64,000 nucleotides of DNA, taken from positions 425,601 through 489,600 of the forward strand of contig NC_018263.1 of assembly GCF_000227135.1 (NCBI RefSeq). The letters run 5' to 3'. Position numbers and translations under genes: made by a program. Positions 9,280-18,398 of this stretch are shown one piece after another. Under the pieces are notes generated by a model. That model was not told where the DNA came from. It made no database searches and saw only the letters and a list, made by a program, of their open reading frames with translations. Each line of letters starts with the position of its first letter. Position 1 is the first letter of the stretch. Source of the DNA: Leishmania donovani. Its lineage: Eukaryota > Euglenozoa > Kinetoplastea > Trypanosomatida > Trypanosomatidae.

Positions 9280-10775
9280 GCACCACAGGTGGGAGTGGAA
9301 AGCGGCGGTCGTCCCCGCTGAGGACTCTCATCGCGCGCCGTGACGCGTGTGATGGCACCGTTTAGATGTCGCGGCCCTCTGCTGTCTCAAGGTGCGCTCT
9401 GCTAACGGTTTAAATTTTTTTTGTTTGTTTGCTCGATTGCTGTTCTACTTCTGCTGTTCACGTGCCACTGCTGCTCTACCTATCAAGCAACCGAACACGG
9501 TGACTCACGTTACCCATCGTTGCACATGCCAAGTTGACGCGCTATGTTCATTCTTCTATGGAAAGGGGGAGGCTTGGGGAAAAGGGTGGAGCAAAGGCTC
9601 ACTGGTGCCTCGTTCCGGTGTTGCTCTTCTGCTTACTCTGTCGCTGTCCCTATCGCTGACGCTAACTGGCAATGCCGGCTCACCTTCAGCCGCGAGGGTG
9701 CCTGGTTGCCTCCCGTGCTTTCCGCTCTCTCACTATCTCACTCCTGCTTCACCTCCTTCTTTTGTTGTGCCTTTTCGACCGCCTCACCTCCACGTCGCCG
9801 ATGGCGCCAATCGTGTTTTGCGGCGCTACCCACACTTTTTACACATGCTGCCTTCGTCCTCCCTGCCATCACCGCAATCTCCGCACGCGCAGCATTGGCA
9901 CGGTAGGCAGAAGAAAGGAAGGTGAAGGCACTGCTTCTTCTTATCCCCAGCTACTCGCAGAGTGTCCTGAGCCTTTCAACGGCGCGGCTGCACGTGCGCG
10001 TGCGTTTGCCTCCCACCTCCACCTTCGGCCCTCTATCCTTCCCACCCCTACTCCTCCCGATATACGTAGTGCCGCCTTCCGACCCGAAAAGAGGGCCGCA
10101 GACGCCTTCACGCTTTTTCTGTTTTGTGTGCTCTACGGGCGTTTTTGTCTACGTGCGTTAGCCGTCACTGGAGCGAGGCGGCCGCGTGGCTTTTCGCGGT
10201 GAACGTCCGTCTTTCTATAGTGTTTTACTTTTTGTTAGGTTTCTCCTTTAGAAGGTGCCGTCGGAGCCGCCTCCCCGCTCCTCCCAGCACCACCACCGTC
10301 CTCCTCTGTCCCTGACCTCAGCGCCTTTCTACACCGTCTCTGTTAGGATCGACGTCGCTGCTGTCGGCCGTCTTTTTCGTTGCTGTCTTTCTGTAGTTCT
10401 ATCTCCTAGGTCTTGCCCTCTTGTTAGCCCGTTATTCGGATTGTTGTCGCTTGCCTGTCTCCCTCCGCTCTCCATCTCGGCGGCCCTCTTGACCGCAGCT
10501 GCACACGGTCCAACGTAGCCACCCGACCGCGTATCTTAGTTTTCCATTGGAGTACTTCTCCCCGTAGCACGCCGTACCTTGCCTGCTCTGCCCCTTTTTT
10601 GTTTTCAACTTGTTTTCTTTTTTTTTTTTCTGCTGGTGTGGCACCTCTCCGGCTTCTCGCGCTTTGCGGTCGTCTCCGCGTGCATAGGGCCGCGTGACTT
10701 CTCTGCGATCGGCGCATAGTGCGTGGATATGTGCCCTTCCGCCGCGTACGCCCTCTGCTGTGTCTAGTAGCTCCA
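9280..10775 (+). other. 1.5 kb pyrimidine-rich intergenic spacer
   Basis: No gene supported; the + strand open frames are Ser/Pro/Leu-rich translations of CT-rich sequence. A T12 run at about 10618-10629 is followed by the first AG at 10686-10687, a plausible splice acceptor for the next gene with a 5'UTR of about 88 bases. Confidence 0.55.
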
Positions 10776-11855
10776 ATGCTCCGCTGTGCATCGACGTCGC
10801 GTCCGACTCTAGCGGCGCTCCCGCGCTCCGCCGGCTCCGCAGCCGCTAGCAGCGCTGCCTATGCGGCGGCTCGACGCGGGTACCACGGCTTTCAATTCGC
10901 CAGTTTTCATGGCTGGACGCTGCCGTACGGGGGCAAGTCGACCCGTGTCACGAAGGAAGAGTTGGAGAGCCAGCGCTTCTTCACGCAACGACCGCGCGAG
11001 AAGTGGGACTACCACCGCGTCGACGAGAACATCAACTCCCAGTCCGAGTTCCGCAGTCGGGAAGGGCGTGAGCAGTTCTACCAAGGCTCGCGCGAGGACA
11101 ACTCGACGATGAGCCACGGGAGTCTGCACACGCCGCACAAATACCGACTGTACGAGTACTTTGACGAGTACACAAAGCCTGGCGTGGACAGAAAGGTAGC
11201 CGCTGCGTACGCGGTCAAGGAACAATGGGATGCGGAGGAGTTCTACTACCCCGGCGAGGCGTGGCAGCGCAACCGTCCTGGCTTTCGTAGTGTGCCCAAG
11301 GAATTGCTGAACCGGCAGACCTGGTACCACTGGTCGCACACGCTGACCAAGTGGGACGAGATTCAGCCTACCATCCGTACCCGCTCCTGGAACCCAGACT
11401 GGCCGCCGCCGGGGTATGAGGTGCCGAAGTTGCAGTGCAAGAAGGAGTTCTACTTTGGCATCGAAGAGGAGGGTCTTGTGTCTGAGGTGGAGCGGTACAG
11501 CTGGTTCCGCTCGTGGAGCGACAACAACATGCGTGTTGGGTGGCGCGAGATTCCGTTGTTCATGATGCTTTTCGGCACACTCTACCTCTTTGCCCGCAAC
11601 GCCATGTCGGTGACAGCGATGCGGGCGATGAGTAGCAACATGTACTACCCTGGGCGCAGCTTGATCCGCCCGTTCGGCGTGCCAAAGGACTGGGAGACGG
11701 AGTGCTTCTGGTGGCAGAGACCGCTCGAGGAGTTCCCGAACCAGGACCAGGTGTGGTACTGGACCCAGGCGCGCTTTGGCTACATGAACCACATCAAGCA
11801 ACGCGACGCTCGCGAGAAGGCCATGGCCGACGCGGAGGCGGCAGCTACCGAGTAG
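10776..11855 (+). CDS. Mitochondrial inner-membrane protein, kinetoplastid type
   Basis: A 359-residue protein starting at the first ATG after the likely splice site. Residues 1-36 look like a mitochondrial presequence: rich in Arg, Ser and Ala with no acidic residues. The body is unusually rich in Trp, Tyr and Arg (for example TWYHWSHTL and WNPDWPPPGYEVPK). A single membrane segment lies at about residues 258-275 (IPLFMMLFGTLYLFARNAM). A further aromatic segment (ECFWWQRPLEEFPNQDQVWY) leads to a charged C-terminal helix. One TM plus aromatic-rich soluble arms is common among accessory subunits of respiratory complexes in kinetoplastids. A complex I or IV accessory subunit is my best guess, without a diagnostic motif. 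Confidence 0.72.
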   Translation: MLRCASTSRPTLAALPRSAGSAAASSAAYAAARRGYHGFQFASFHGWTLPYGGKSTRVTKEELESQRFFTQRPREKWDYHRVDENINSQSEFRSREGREQFYQGSREDNSTMSHGSLHTPHKYRLYEYFDEYTKPGVDRKVAAAYAVKEQWDAEEFYYPGEAWQRNRPGFRSVPKELLNRQTWYHWSHTLTKWDEIQPTIRTRSWNPDWPPPGYEVPKLQCKKEFYFGIEEEGLVSEVERYSWFRSWSDNNMRVGWREIPLFMMLFGTLYLFARNAMSVTAMRAMSSNMYYPGRSLIRPFGVPKDWETECFWWQRPLEEFPNQDQVWYWTQARFGYMNHIKQRDAREKAMADAEAAATE

Positions 11856-12838
11856 TTGTGGCTCGACCGAGGGTCCCACAGCTGCAGGCGCTCTTTCAGT
11901 GAGCCCTTATGAGTGCTAGTGTGTGGTGGGGTGCGCATCATGGTCTGCGAGAAGTAGGCACCAGCGCCCAGGCTACTGGGTAGGTGTGTTGTGGGATGAA
12001 AGGGGTGTGTTCGCGGGTCTCTTCTACACTTGGATGCTTACGTGTGTGCGTGTGTGTGGGTGATGGGGTACTTGGGTGACCGCCGGCTGCACAGACGTGG
12101 CTCTTTCCTGCCCTGTTGTCCACCGTTGGCGACGCACCATGCCCTTCCTTCTCGCCTTTTTTTTCTAGCGCGTTCTTCTGATGGATGACTGAGCGCTCGC
12201 TCTCTTTCGCTTCTTCTCTCTCCGTACCATCATCTCTTTCGGCGCATTTTTTTTTCGCGCGCGTGTGTGTGTCTGCGTGTGCGTGCGTCTTGGTCTTTAG
12301 TTTGCGACGTGCAGCGCGCGCGTGATCGGCAAGGAAACGGAACCGCCAATGGACCAGCGTTCAAGTTTTGCCATTCTTTCATCCGCGACATGCGGTCCTG
12401 CGTCGATTGGGCTGTTCGAGCGTTGTCCGACCTGGTTTTCCTTATGCGCTGGCTTTCTATTTCTGGCATGACAGCCAAATTCTCATACGCTTATGACGCT
12501 CTCGCCAGATGGAATGCTACTCCGGACTCCGGAAACCAATTCTCGGAGGGCCGGCGTGCTCATGCAAGCGCTGCAGTGTACAGGTGTTTGCCCATGCGCT
12601 GACTGTTGACCGCCTTCTCTCTCTCTTTTGCTCTCTCGACCTTGCCCTGTCCCTGTCTCTCTGTGCTTCGTACATGGCGCGCAACAGACCTACGGCGCAC
12701 CGCACATCTCTCCTCTCCGGGAGGCGCAAGGTCTGCCTAAAAAGGTGGCGATCAACTCCCGCTAGGCAGTGAAGGGGTGGAGGAGAGACATACGGCCCTC
12801 GTCGGCGGCTCACACGCGCACGCACGCCCTCAGCTGCA
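11856..12838 (+). other. Intergenic spacer
   Basis: About 1 kb with TG-rich stretches near 12040-12060 and 12261-12290 and a CT-rich tract at about 12615-12665. No gene supported. Confidence 0.5.
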
Positions 12839-14386
12839 ATGAGGTACTGGCGCTCACGCCGTGAGCGAGGAGGCCGATGGGATGGCTTCTCGCTATTGCT
12901 CGTCGTGGGGGCGCTGCTGCTACTGTCAGCGAGTGTGAAAGGCGGGATGGCGCAAACAGGCAGACACGGCGACGGAGCCGTCGGACCATTTGGCCCGCTA
13001 GCGCATGCTTTTACGACGATGCAGTCGTACCATCGTCATATGACGCTCAGCTCAAACCCTGTCGTCGTGTTCGTCTTTGACCATCAAGGCTCCGCGGTGA
13101 CGAACTTCTGGGCTCCACTGATGCAGAGCGTCTCGAAGGGGTTCGATGCGTTTGGGATTGAGGTAGCGCACGCGCCCACGTCGTCGGAAATCGGGCAACA
13201 GCTGCTAGGAGCCATGAACGCCGGCAGTGGTGGTCCGATCATCCTATTCTTCCAAGGCGTCGGCGACACGCCGGCTGAGGGCGGCAAGGCATTGAAAATG
13301 CCCATTGCGTATGAGGGCAACATCGATATAGCGCACATCATGTCGTGGGGTCTGTCATGCATCTCCTCTTCGGTCACGCATCGCGTGCACAACGACGTCG
13401 ATCTCGCCCGCTTCTTCGCTCAGTACCCTCAGTACCCCACGCTCCCGCATGTGCTGTACTTTCCCTCCACGAGCTACACCCCGGGCGGCTACCTCGCCCT
13501 CAGTCAACACTTTGCCCTCGATGCTGTGTTCGGCGTCGTGCCGAACGCGTTCGCCGCAGCTAACGCGACTCTCATTGCACAGCGGTACAACATCACTAGC
13601 AAAGATGAACTACCCGTCCTGCTGGTGCTTCACAGGGCCGCAGCGGACGATGGCGGCGGCGCCGGTGAGTCAGACCACGTAGTCCGAATGCCGGCGACGG
13701 CCACCTCGCTCTCCTATCGGGAGGCGCTGGCGTTTCTGTCGACGCACATCACGGACACTGTCGCCGCGCTCGTGGCGAAGGCAGAGTCTACGCAAAATCA
13801 GCACTTCCTCGAAGTAGCAGAAAGCCGCCGCGTGTACATGATGGGACAGCTGATTGAGCGGCAGCTTGATATTGCGGAGGAGGAGCGACTTCAGATGGCA
13901 CGTGAGCCGATTCTTGTGAAGGACCAAGCTGCCTGGGCGAAGGAGTGTGTGCAGCTGCCCAAGAAGCACCGCTGCCTCGCTGCCTTTGTCGACTCTGCGC
14001 AAGATTCGGCGGCAAAGGACAACGCTGTAAAGGTACTTGCGCTTGTCTCCGTCAAGCTACTGGAAATAATGGGGCGTGAGGCGCAAAAGGTGTCGCTCGT
14101 CGTTGTCGACCGGCAAGGTAGCGATGCCGTGCGCGAGTACTTTGATGTGGGCCATAACGGCTTCCCTGATGTACTTTTCCTTTCCTTGGACCGTCCCGCT
14201 AAGTACTACAACTTTGTCGGCACCTTCTCCGCCGAGGGCGTGACGCAGTTTATCGCGGCTCATGACGCGCAGCTCACACACAAGGACGTGCGAGGCGGAC
14301 ATACCTTTATCCCGCGTATGGTGCCGAAGCTGGAAGAGGCGGTAGCGGTGACTCGCGGCAGCGATGAGGATGAAGACGACTTGTAA
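12839..14386 (+). CDS. Secretory-pathway protein, possible thioredoxin-fold (non-catalytic PDI-like)
   Basis: A 515-residue protein. A basic N-terminus is followed by a hydrophobic signal or anchor sequence (about residues 17-38, FSLLLVVGALLLLSASV). The rest is soluble, with an NAT and an NIT sequon. Segments such as NPVVVFVFDHQ, GPIILFFQG, KVSLVVVDRQ and DVLFLSLDRPAKYYNFVGTFS alternate strands and helices as in tandem thioredoxin folds of PDI-family proteins. No CxxC active site is present, so any role would be structural or chaperone-like. The C-terminus is strongly acidic (SDEDEDDL) and lacks a classical KDEL-type signal, although the terminal DL end recalls ER-retention variants. The thioredoxin relationship is inference from pattern and should be treated as tentative. 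Confidence 0.65.
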   Translation: MRYWRSRRERGGRWDGFSLLLVVGALLLLSASVKGGMAQTGRHGDGAVGPFGPLAHAFTTMQSYHRHMTLSSNPVVVFVFDHQGSAVTNFWAPLMQSVSKGFDAFGIEVAHAPTSSEIGQQLLGAMNAGSGGPIILFFQGVGDTPAEGGKALKMPIAYEGNIDIAHIMSWGLSCISSSVTHRVHNDVDLARFFAQYPQYPTLPHVLYFPSTSYTPGGYLALSQHFALDAVFGVVPNAFAAANATLIAQRYNITSKDELPVLLVLHRAAADDGGGAGESDHVVRMPATATSLSYREALAFLSTHITDTVAALVAKAESTQNQHFLEVAESRRVYMMGQLIERQLDIAEEERLQMAREPILVKDQAAWAKECVQLPKKHRCLAAFVDSAQDSAAKDNAVKVLALVSVKLLEIMGREAQKVSLVVVDRQGSDAVREYFDVGHNGFPDVLFLSLDRPAKYYNFVGTFSAEGVTQFIAAHDAQLTHKDVRGGHTFIPRMVPKLEEAVAVTRGSDEDEDDL

Positions 14387-15503
14387 GATGGGCTTCTGCG
14401 AGGTGTCTTTCTATTCTGTGTTTCTCCTCCGTCTCTCGCTCGCTGTTTTCCGTGAAGGCGACAGACGAGAAGGGCGGTAGCCGCGTTTGCTGCCCGGGTC
14501 GGGTAAGCGTCTCTTTTACTTCTCCCTCCACTCCCCTCCTCTCCCGCTCCCCGCTGCGGCTGATGTGTGCCTGCCAGTGGTGGGGCGTAAAGCGCCGTGC
14601 ATTGGGGCTGGGCCGCTGTCTTTTTTCTTTTTGAATGCCTTCTTTCTCCTCTCTCTCCTTCCTCCGTTGTCTTCCCGTCGTCTTCCCGCCGTGTGTTCAA
14701 CACCGAGCGGATGGTGCGTGGAAGGAAGCGGAAGGGAGAGAGGGAACGTGAGGGAGTTGCGTGTGAGGGGATATCGGCGATGTGCCTAGAGTGGAGCGGA
14801 AGAGTAAACCCGAAGCAGACAAATATAGAGAGAGTGGAAAGGAAAACAGGGGGGGGTGAGGATAGGGAAGAAGCTCCTGCAGCGACAGCACCAGCTCTCG
14901 AGTCTCGCTGCCGCAGAAACAAGAGTTTACGGGGGCATATCGCTCTCTTCTTCAGCGGATGCCTCGGCGAGCTCTTTGTGCCCTCCCCCTCCCTCCCTCC
15001 CCCCCCCAAAGCGGTTAGGGGAGGGGATGCTCGTTTAGTCTACTGCTTCTAGTTGTCGTGCGCAGCTGTGCAGATGTCCACTTTACTGGTAAATGCGTGA
15101 AATGTCACCATCCTCATCTCTCGTGCTCAGCGCCGCCAACGCAACGCCAGGGCTACTCGGGGGCATGTGCCTGGCATGATCGCCCTCCTTGACTCTATTC
15201 TCCTGCCCGTTCAATCCCCCCCCCCAACTGCGGCTTATTCTGCCCTCGCCACTTCGACCTTCTTGCTGGTAGTCCGATGCAGGACCGCGATCTATGTTTT
15301 CAACGCTACTCTGGCAACAAGAAACTCAACAGCGAGAAAGTGACCGCGCGACTCTGCCGGCAACCCCTCACGCTGACCATCTTGGGCGCACCAGCCACAT
15401 GCGACAGCCGCCCTGATTTAGGCGCTTTGCTCTTCTGCGTGACCTCTCCGCCCTCTTTTTCTTGTGTATTCGTCTCGCAGCCTCTATCAGTAGCCCCTCT
15501 GCG
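14387..15503 (+). other. Intergenic spacer
   Basis: A 1.1 kb CT-rich spacer with homopolymer runs (C-rich at 14984-15007 and 15217-15226, G7 near 14851). The pyrimidine tract at about 15446-15480 precedes the dehydrogenase start. No gene supported. Confidence 0.5.
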
Positions 15504-16421
15504 ATGCTTCGTTGCACCGCCTCTGCGCTCTTCAAGTCGCTTGCCGTGTGGGGCGGCGGCACGATGGGCAGCGGCATCGCGCAGATCACAGCTCAGGCGG
15601 GTGTCCCGGTGACTGTGGTGGAGGTCTCACAGGCGCGGCTGGACGCGTCGCGCAAGGCGATCGAGACGTCGTTGCTGCGCATCGCCAACAAAAAGTGCGA
15701 CGGTGATCAGGGCAAGATGAAGGCATTCGTGGACACGGTGCTTTCTCACGTCACGTTCACGACGGACGAAGCCGTGGCTGCTGGCGGCGCGGAGCTGATC
15801 ATCGAGGCGATTGTGGAGAACATCGGCGCGAAAAAGGAGCTCTTTGGCCGCCTGGACAAGATGGCGCCGACGTCGACGGTGTTCTGCTCGAACACGTCGT
15901 CTCTGAGCATCACGGAGATGGCGTCCGCAACGACACGCAAGGACCGATTTGCCGGCATGCACTTCTTCTCGCCCGTGCCGATGATGAAGCTGCTCGAGGT
16001 GGTGCGCACAGAGGAAGTGAGCCCAGCCATCATCGAGCAGCTTACCGCCTTCGGCAAGAAGGTAGGGAAGATCCCTGTTGTTGCGAAGGACACGGAGGGC
16101 TTTATCGTGAACCGCCTTCTCGTGCCATATCAAATGGAGGCGTGCAGACTGGTGGAGCGTGGCGTCGCGACTTTCCAGGATGTGGACACTGCTATGAAGT
16201 TCGGCTGCGGCTACCCGATGGGACCTTTTGAACTCTGTGACAGTGTTGGCATCGATGTTATCAAGTTCATTGTCGACGGCTGGCATGCACAGTACCCCAA
16301 CGAGCCGCTCTTCAAGCCCTCGCCCCTAATCAATGAACGGGTTGCCGCTGGCAAGCTGGGTAAGAAGACTGGCGAGGGCTACTACAAGTACGACAGCAAG
16401 GGCCGCAAAATCGAATCCTGA
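15504..16421 (+). CDS. Short-chain 3-hydroxyacyl-CoA dehydrogenase, mitochondrial
   Basis: Oxidises L-3-hydroxyacyl-CoA to 3-ketoacyl-CoA with NAD+ in fatty-acid beta-oxidation. The 305-residue protein has the usual length of the single-function enzyme. The NAD-binding Rossmann motif GGGTMGSGIAQ is at residues 17-27, with acidic E40 at the end of the second strand. The conserved SNTSS loop is at 129-133. The catalytic pair is H153 (in MHFFSPVP) and E165 (in LLEVV), with N203 in the GFIVNR motif. The C-terminal helical dimerisation domain follows and ends with the family motif GEGYYKYD. The short N-terminus (MLRCTASALFKS) is a minimal mitochondrial presequence. The ATG at 15504 is chosen because it follows directly on the pyrimidine tract and sits just before the domain. 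Confidence 0.93.
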   Translation: MLRCTASALFKSLAVWGGGTMGSGIAQITAQAGVPVTVVEVSQARLDASRKAIETSLLRIANKKCDGDQGKMKAFVDTVLSHVTFTTDEAVAAGGAELIIEAIVENIGAKKELFGRLDKMAPTSTVFCSNTSSLSITEMASATTRKDRFAGMHFFSPVPMMKLLEVVRTEEVSPAIIEQLTAFGKKVGKIPVVAKDTEGFIVNRLLVPYQMEACRLVERGVATFQDVDTAMKFGCGYPMGPFELCDSVGIDVIKFIVDGWHAQYPNEPLFKPSPLINERVAAGKLGKKTGEGYYKYDSKGRKIES

Positions 16422-17292
16422 AAGACGATCTTTCCTCCACTCATTACGTTCTGTCCTGAGGCCCCGGCACAGCCTTCTTCATGCGTGCAACGAGTACTAT
16501 TTTTTTTTTTTGATTTCTGCCGCGTGTGGAGCCGTCAAGGACAAGGATGCAAGACATCCAAACCATATCGGTCCCGTTTTTTTTTCTATTGATGCAACGC
16601 ATCCCTTTGTGCGCCTTACGAGAAGGAAGGGGTGTTGTGGTCTTGTGATTGTCTCGAGCTTCTCCTCAAGCGATCGTGCTCGCTGCTTTCCATACTTGAT
16701 CGCCCTGCCCTCTTCTGTGTTCATCGCTGATGCGGGGTGTCCGAGGGGCGTCACTGTTAACTCGCGATTCGGCTCTGCTTTAGTGTGAGATGCACCGCTT
16801 GCTTTCTTTCCCCTTTTTTTTTTCTTGAAAGCACGAAGTAACTTGGGCAAAACAGCAATTTGATGGCACCATGCGTTCACGTTAAAGTTCAGTCCTTCCC
16901 GGGCAGCGATGCTGCGTCGTATGTGCGTGTGTGTGTGCGTGTCTTCATGCGCCGTTCTCTTGAGCATGATGTATTTCTCGCTCTTCCTGCCTGTGTCTCT
17001 CTCGTGTTTTTTTTTTCGTCCATTGCCGCATTAGCGCCCCCTGAATACGGGGGACAGCGCAGCCTGGTATCATCGCGTTCGGTGCTCACTCTTTGTGAGG
17101 CATCCAGGGGCCTGCAGCGTACCCACGGGTATGGCTGCGGGCACTTGGTGTCGGCGGACAGCCCTGTGCTGTTTGTGGCCAACCGAGACGTGAGGTTATG
17201 ATCACATGCGTACGAGCTCACTATGAACCGTGTCGACGGTTCAGCAAACATTACCGAAAGCAAAACTCATACCAATGCGCCTCAAAGCGCGT
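16422..17292 (+). other. Intergenic spacer
   Basis: Contains T- and A-rich runs (T12 near 16500-16511, T9 near 16578-16586) and a TG-rich tract at 16921-16941. No gene supported. Confidence 0.5.
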
Positions 17293-17667
17293 GTGTACGA
17301 GACACGCGGCATCTCTCCTCGATCCGGCCGGGGTGGGCTTTCACGGGGCAGAGATGCCGGAAGCGGGATGAGAGCACTCCCGACGTGCACCGCCGAGTCC
17401 TCCAGAGCCTCCCATGTGAAGCGTCACCGCACCACGTGATGGCATGCCGCGGGTGGAGGCGACTGAGACGGAGAAGCATGGCACACAGGCAGGATGTGCA
17501 GGGTCTCGGAGGGGCCTGGCCGGGGGCTGGTGGCCTTCCTCCCTGCGCGCATCCGGCATGCACGTGGAGCACCCGCGGCGTCCGCCCTCGAGCATGTCAC
17601 CCCGGACGCGGGCCGCTTTGCCGCGAGGCATGCAGTCCACACCGCGTCTCCGTCTGGCGCCGGTTAG
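17293..17667 (+). repeat. Dispersed repeat family R, copy 1
   Basis: A 375-base GC-rich element that reappears in reverse complement at 51067-51418 and 51518-51894 with only a few mismatches. It encodes no continuous protein. No terminal repeats or poly(A) tail are evident. It could be a fragment of a degenerate retroposon (DIRE/SIDER-type) or another interspersed repeat; the sequence alone does not decide. Confidence 0.85.
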
Positions 17668-17743
17668 ACGCGTCTTTCCATTTCAACTGCCGGACGACTC
17701 GCCCCCCGCCGGGGGGAGGGGGCAGTGGCGCAGGAGGGGGGGG

Positions 17744-17842
17744 NNNNNNNNNNNNNNNNNNNNNNNNNNNNNNNNNNNNNNNNNNNNNNNNNNNNNNNNN
17801 NNNNNNNNNNNNNNNNNNNNNNNNNNNNNNNNNNNNNNNNNN
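17744..17842. other. 99-N assembly gap with degraded flanking overlap
   Basis: The bases before the gap (17697-17743) and after it (17843-17888) are recognisably the same sequence. They differ in G/C homopolymer lengths and a few bases, which looks like a low-quality contig end overlapping a better one. Confidence 0.7.
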
Positions 17843-18398
17843 ACTCGCCCGCGGCGAGGAGGAGGCAGCTGTGGCGCAGCAGGGGTAGGTGCGCTGTGGT
17901 TGCGTACGCGTCTGCGCTTGCGGACCTTTTCACTTCGTCGAACGGGCATGCCGAGAAGCTGGAGGAGGAGATCATCGGCTGCGGTGCTCGGCGTCGTTTG
18001 TGAGGAAACTCTCTGTCTTCCTGACTTGTGTGTCTGCATGTGCATCGGATCCCTCTCGTTCTCCTCGCTTCTCTGTTTGTGCGCCAGCAACGTCTCGTTG
18101 TCCTTTACCTCGTCGTTGTTCTCATGCATTCGTGTGTGTCGTCTCTCTCTCTCCCTATCTGTTCTCTGTCAACTCCATCGCGCACTCCGCGACACTCCCC
18201 ATCCACATCTCTCCCCGAGCAGCACCGCGCTTGTATGTGTGGCACTTTGGGCTGCCTCTGCCTGTTGCCCCGTACCGCCCTGCGCCTGTAGTGAAGAAAC
18301 AAAAAGGGTTTAGCGGGCCCTTCGCTTGCTCGTTTCACTGCTCGGTCATCGGCCGCTTTCCCTTTCATATAGCGACACACTTTCCCCTTCGTACAGGG
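17843..18398 (+). other. Spacer and putative 5' leader region of the phosphatase gene
   Basis: A CT-rich polypyrimidine tract at about 18140-18170 lies 230 bases before the chosen ATG. The reading frame is open through this stretch from the gap, but the peptide is Cys/Ser/Pro-rich and crosses the polypyrimidine tract, so it is treated as untranslated. Confidence 0.55.

Noticed and set aside
10809..11879. 356-codon minus-strand frame opposite the mitochondrial protein gene
   Set aside because: Antisense shadow of a GC-rich coding region; composition typical of reverse-strand frames (Leu/Val/Arg/His).
15627..16286. 219-codon minus-strand frame opposite the dehydrogenase
   Set aside because: Antisense shadow of a gene with an intact active site on the + strand.
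17889..18398. 170-codon N-terminal extension of the 5-phosphatase
   Set aside because: Contains the CT-rich polypyrimidine tract needed for trans-splicing and no conserved sequence; lies next to a gap.
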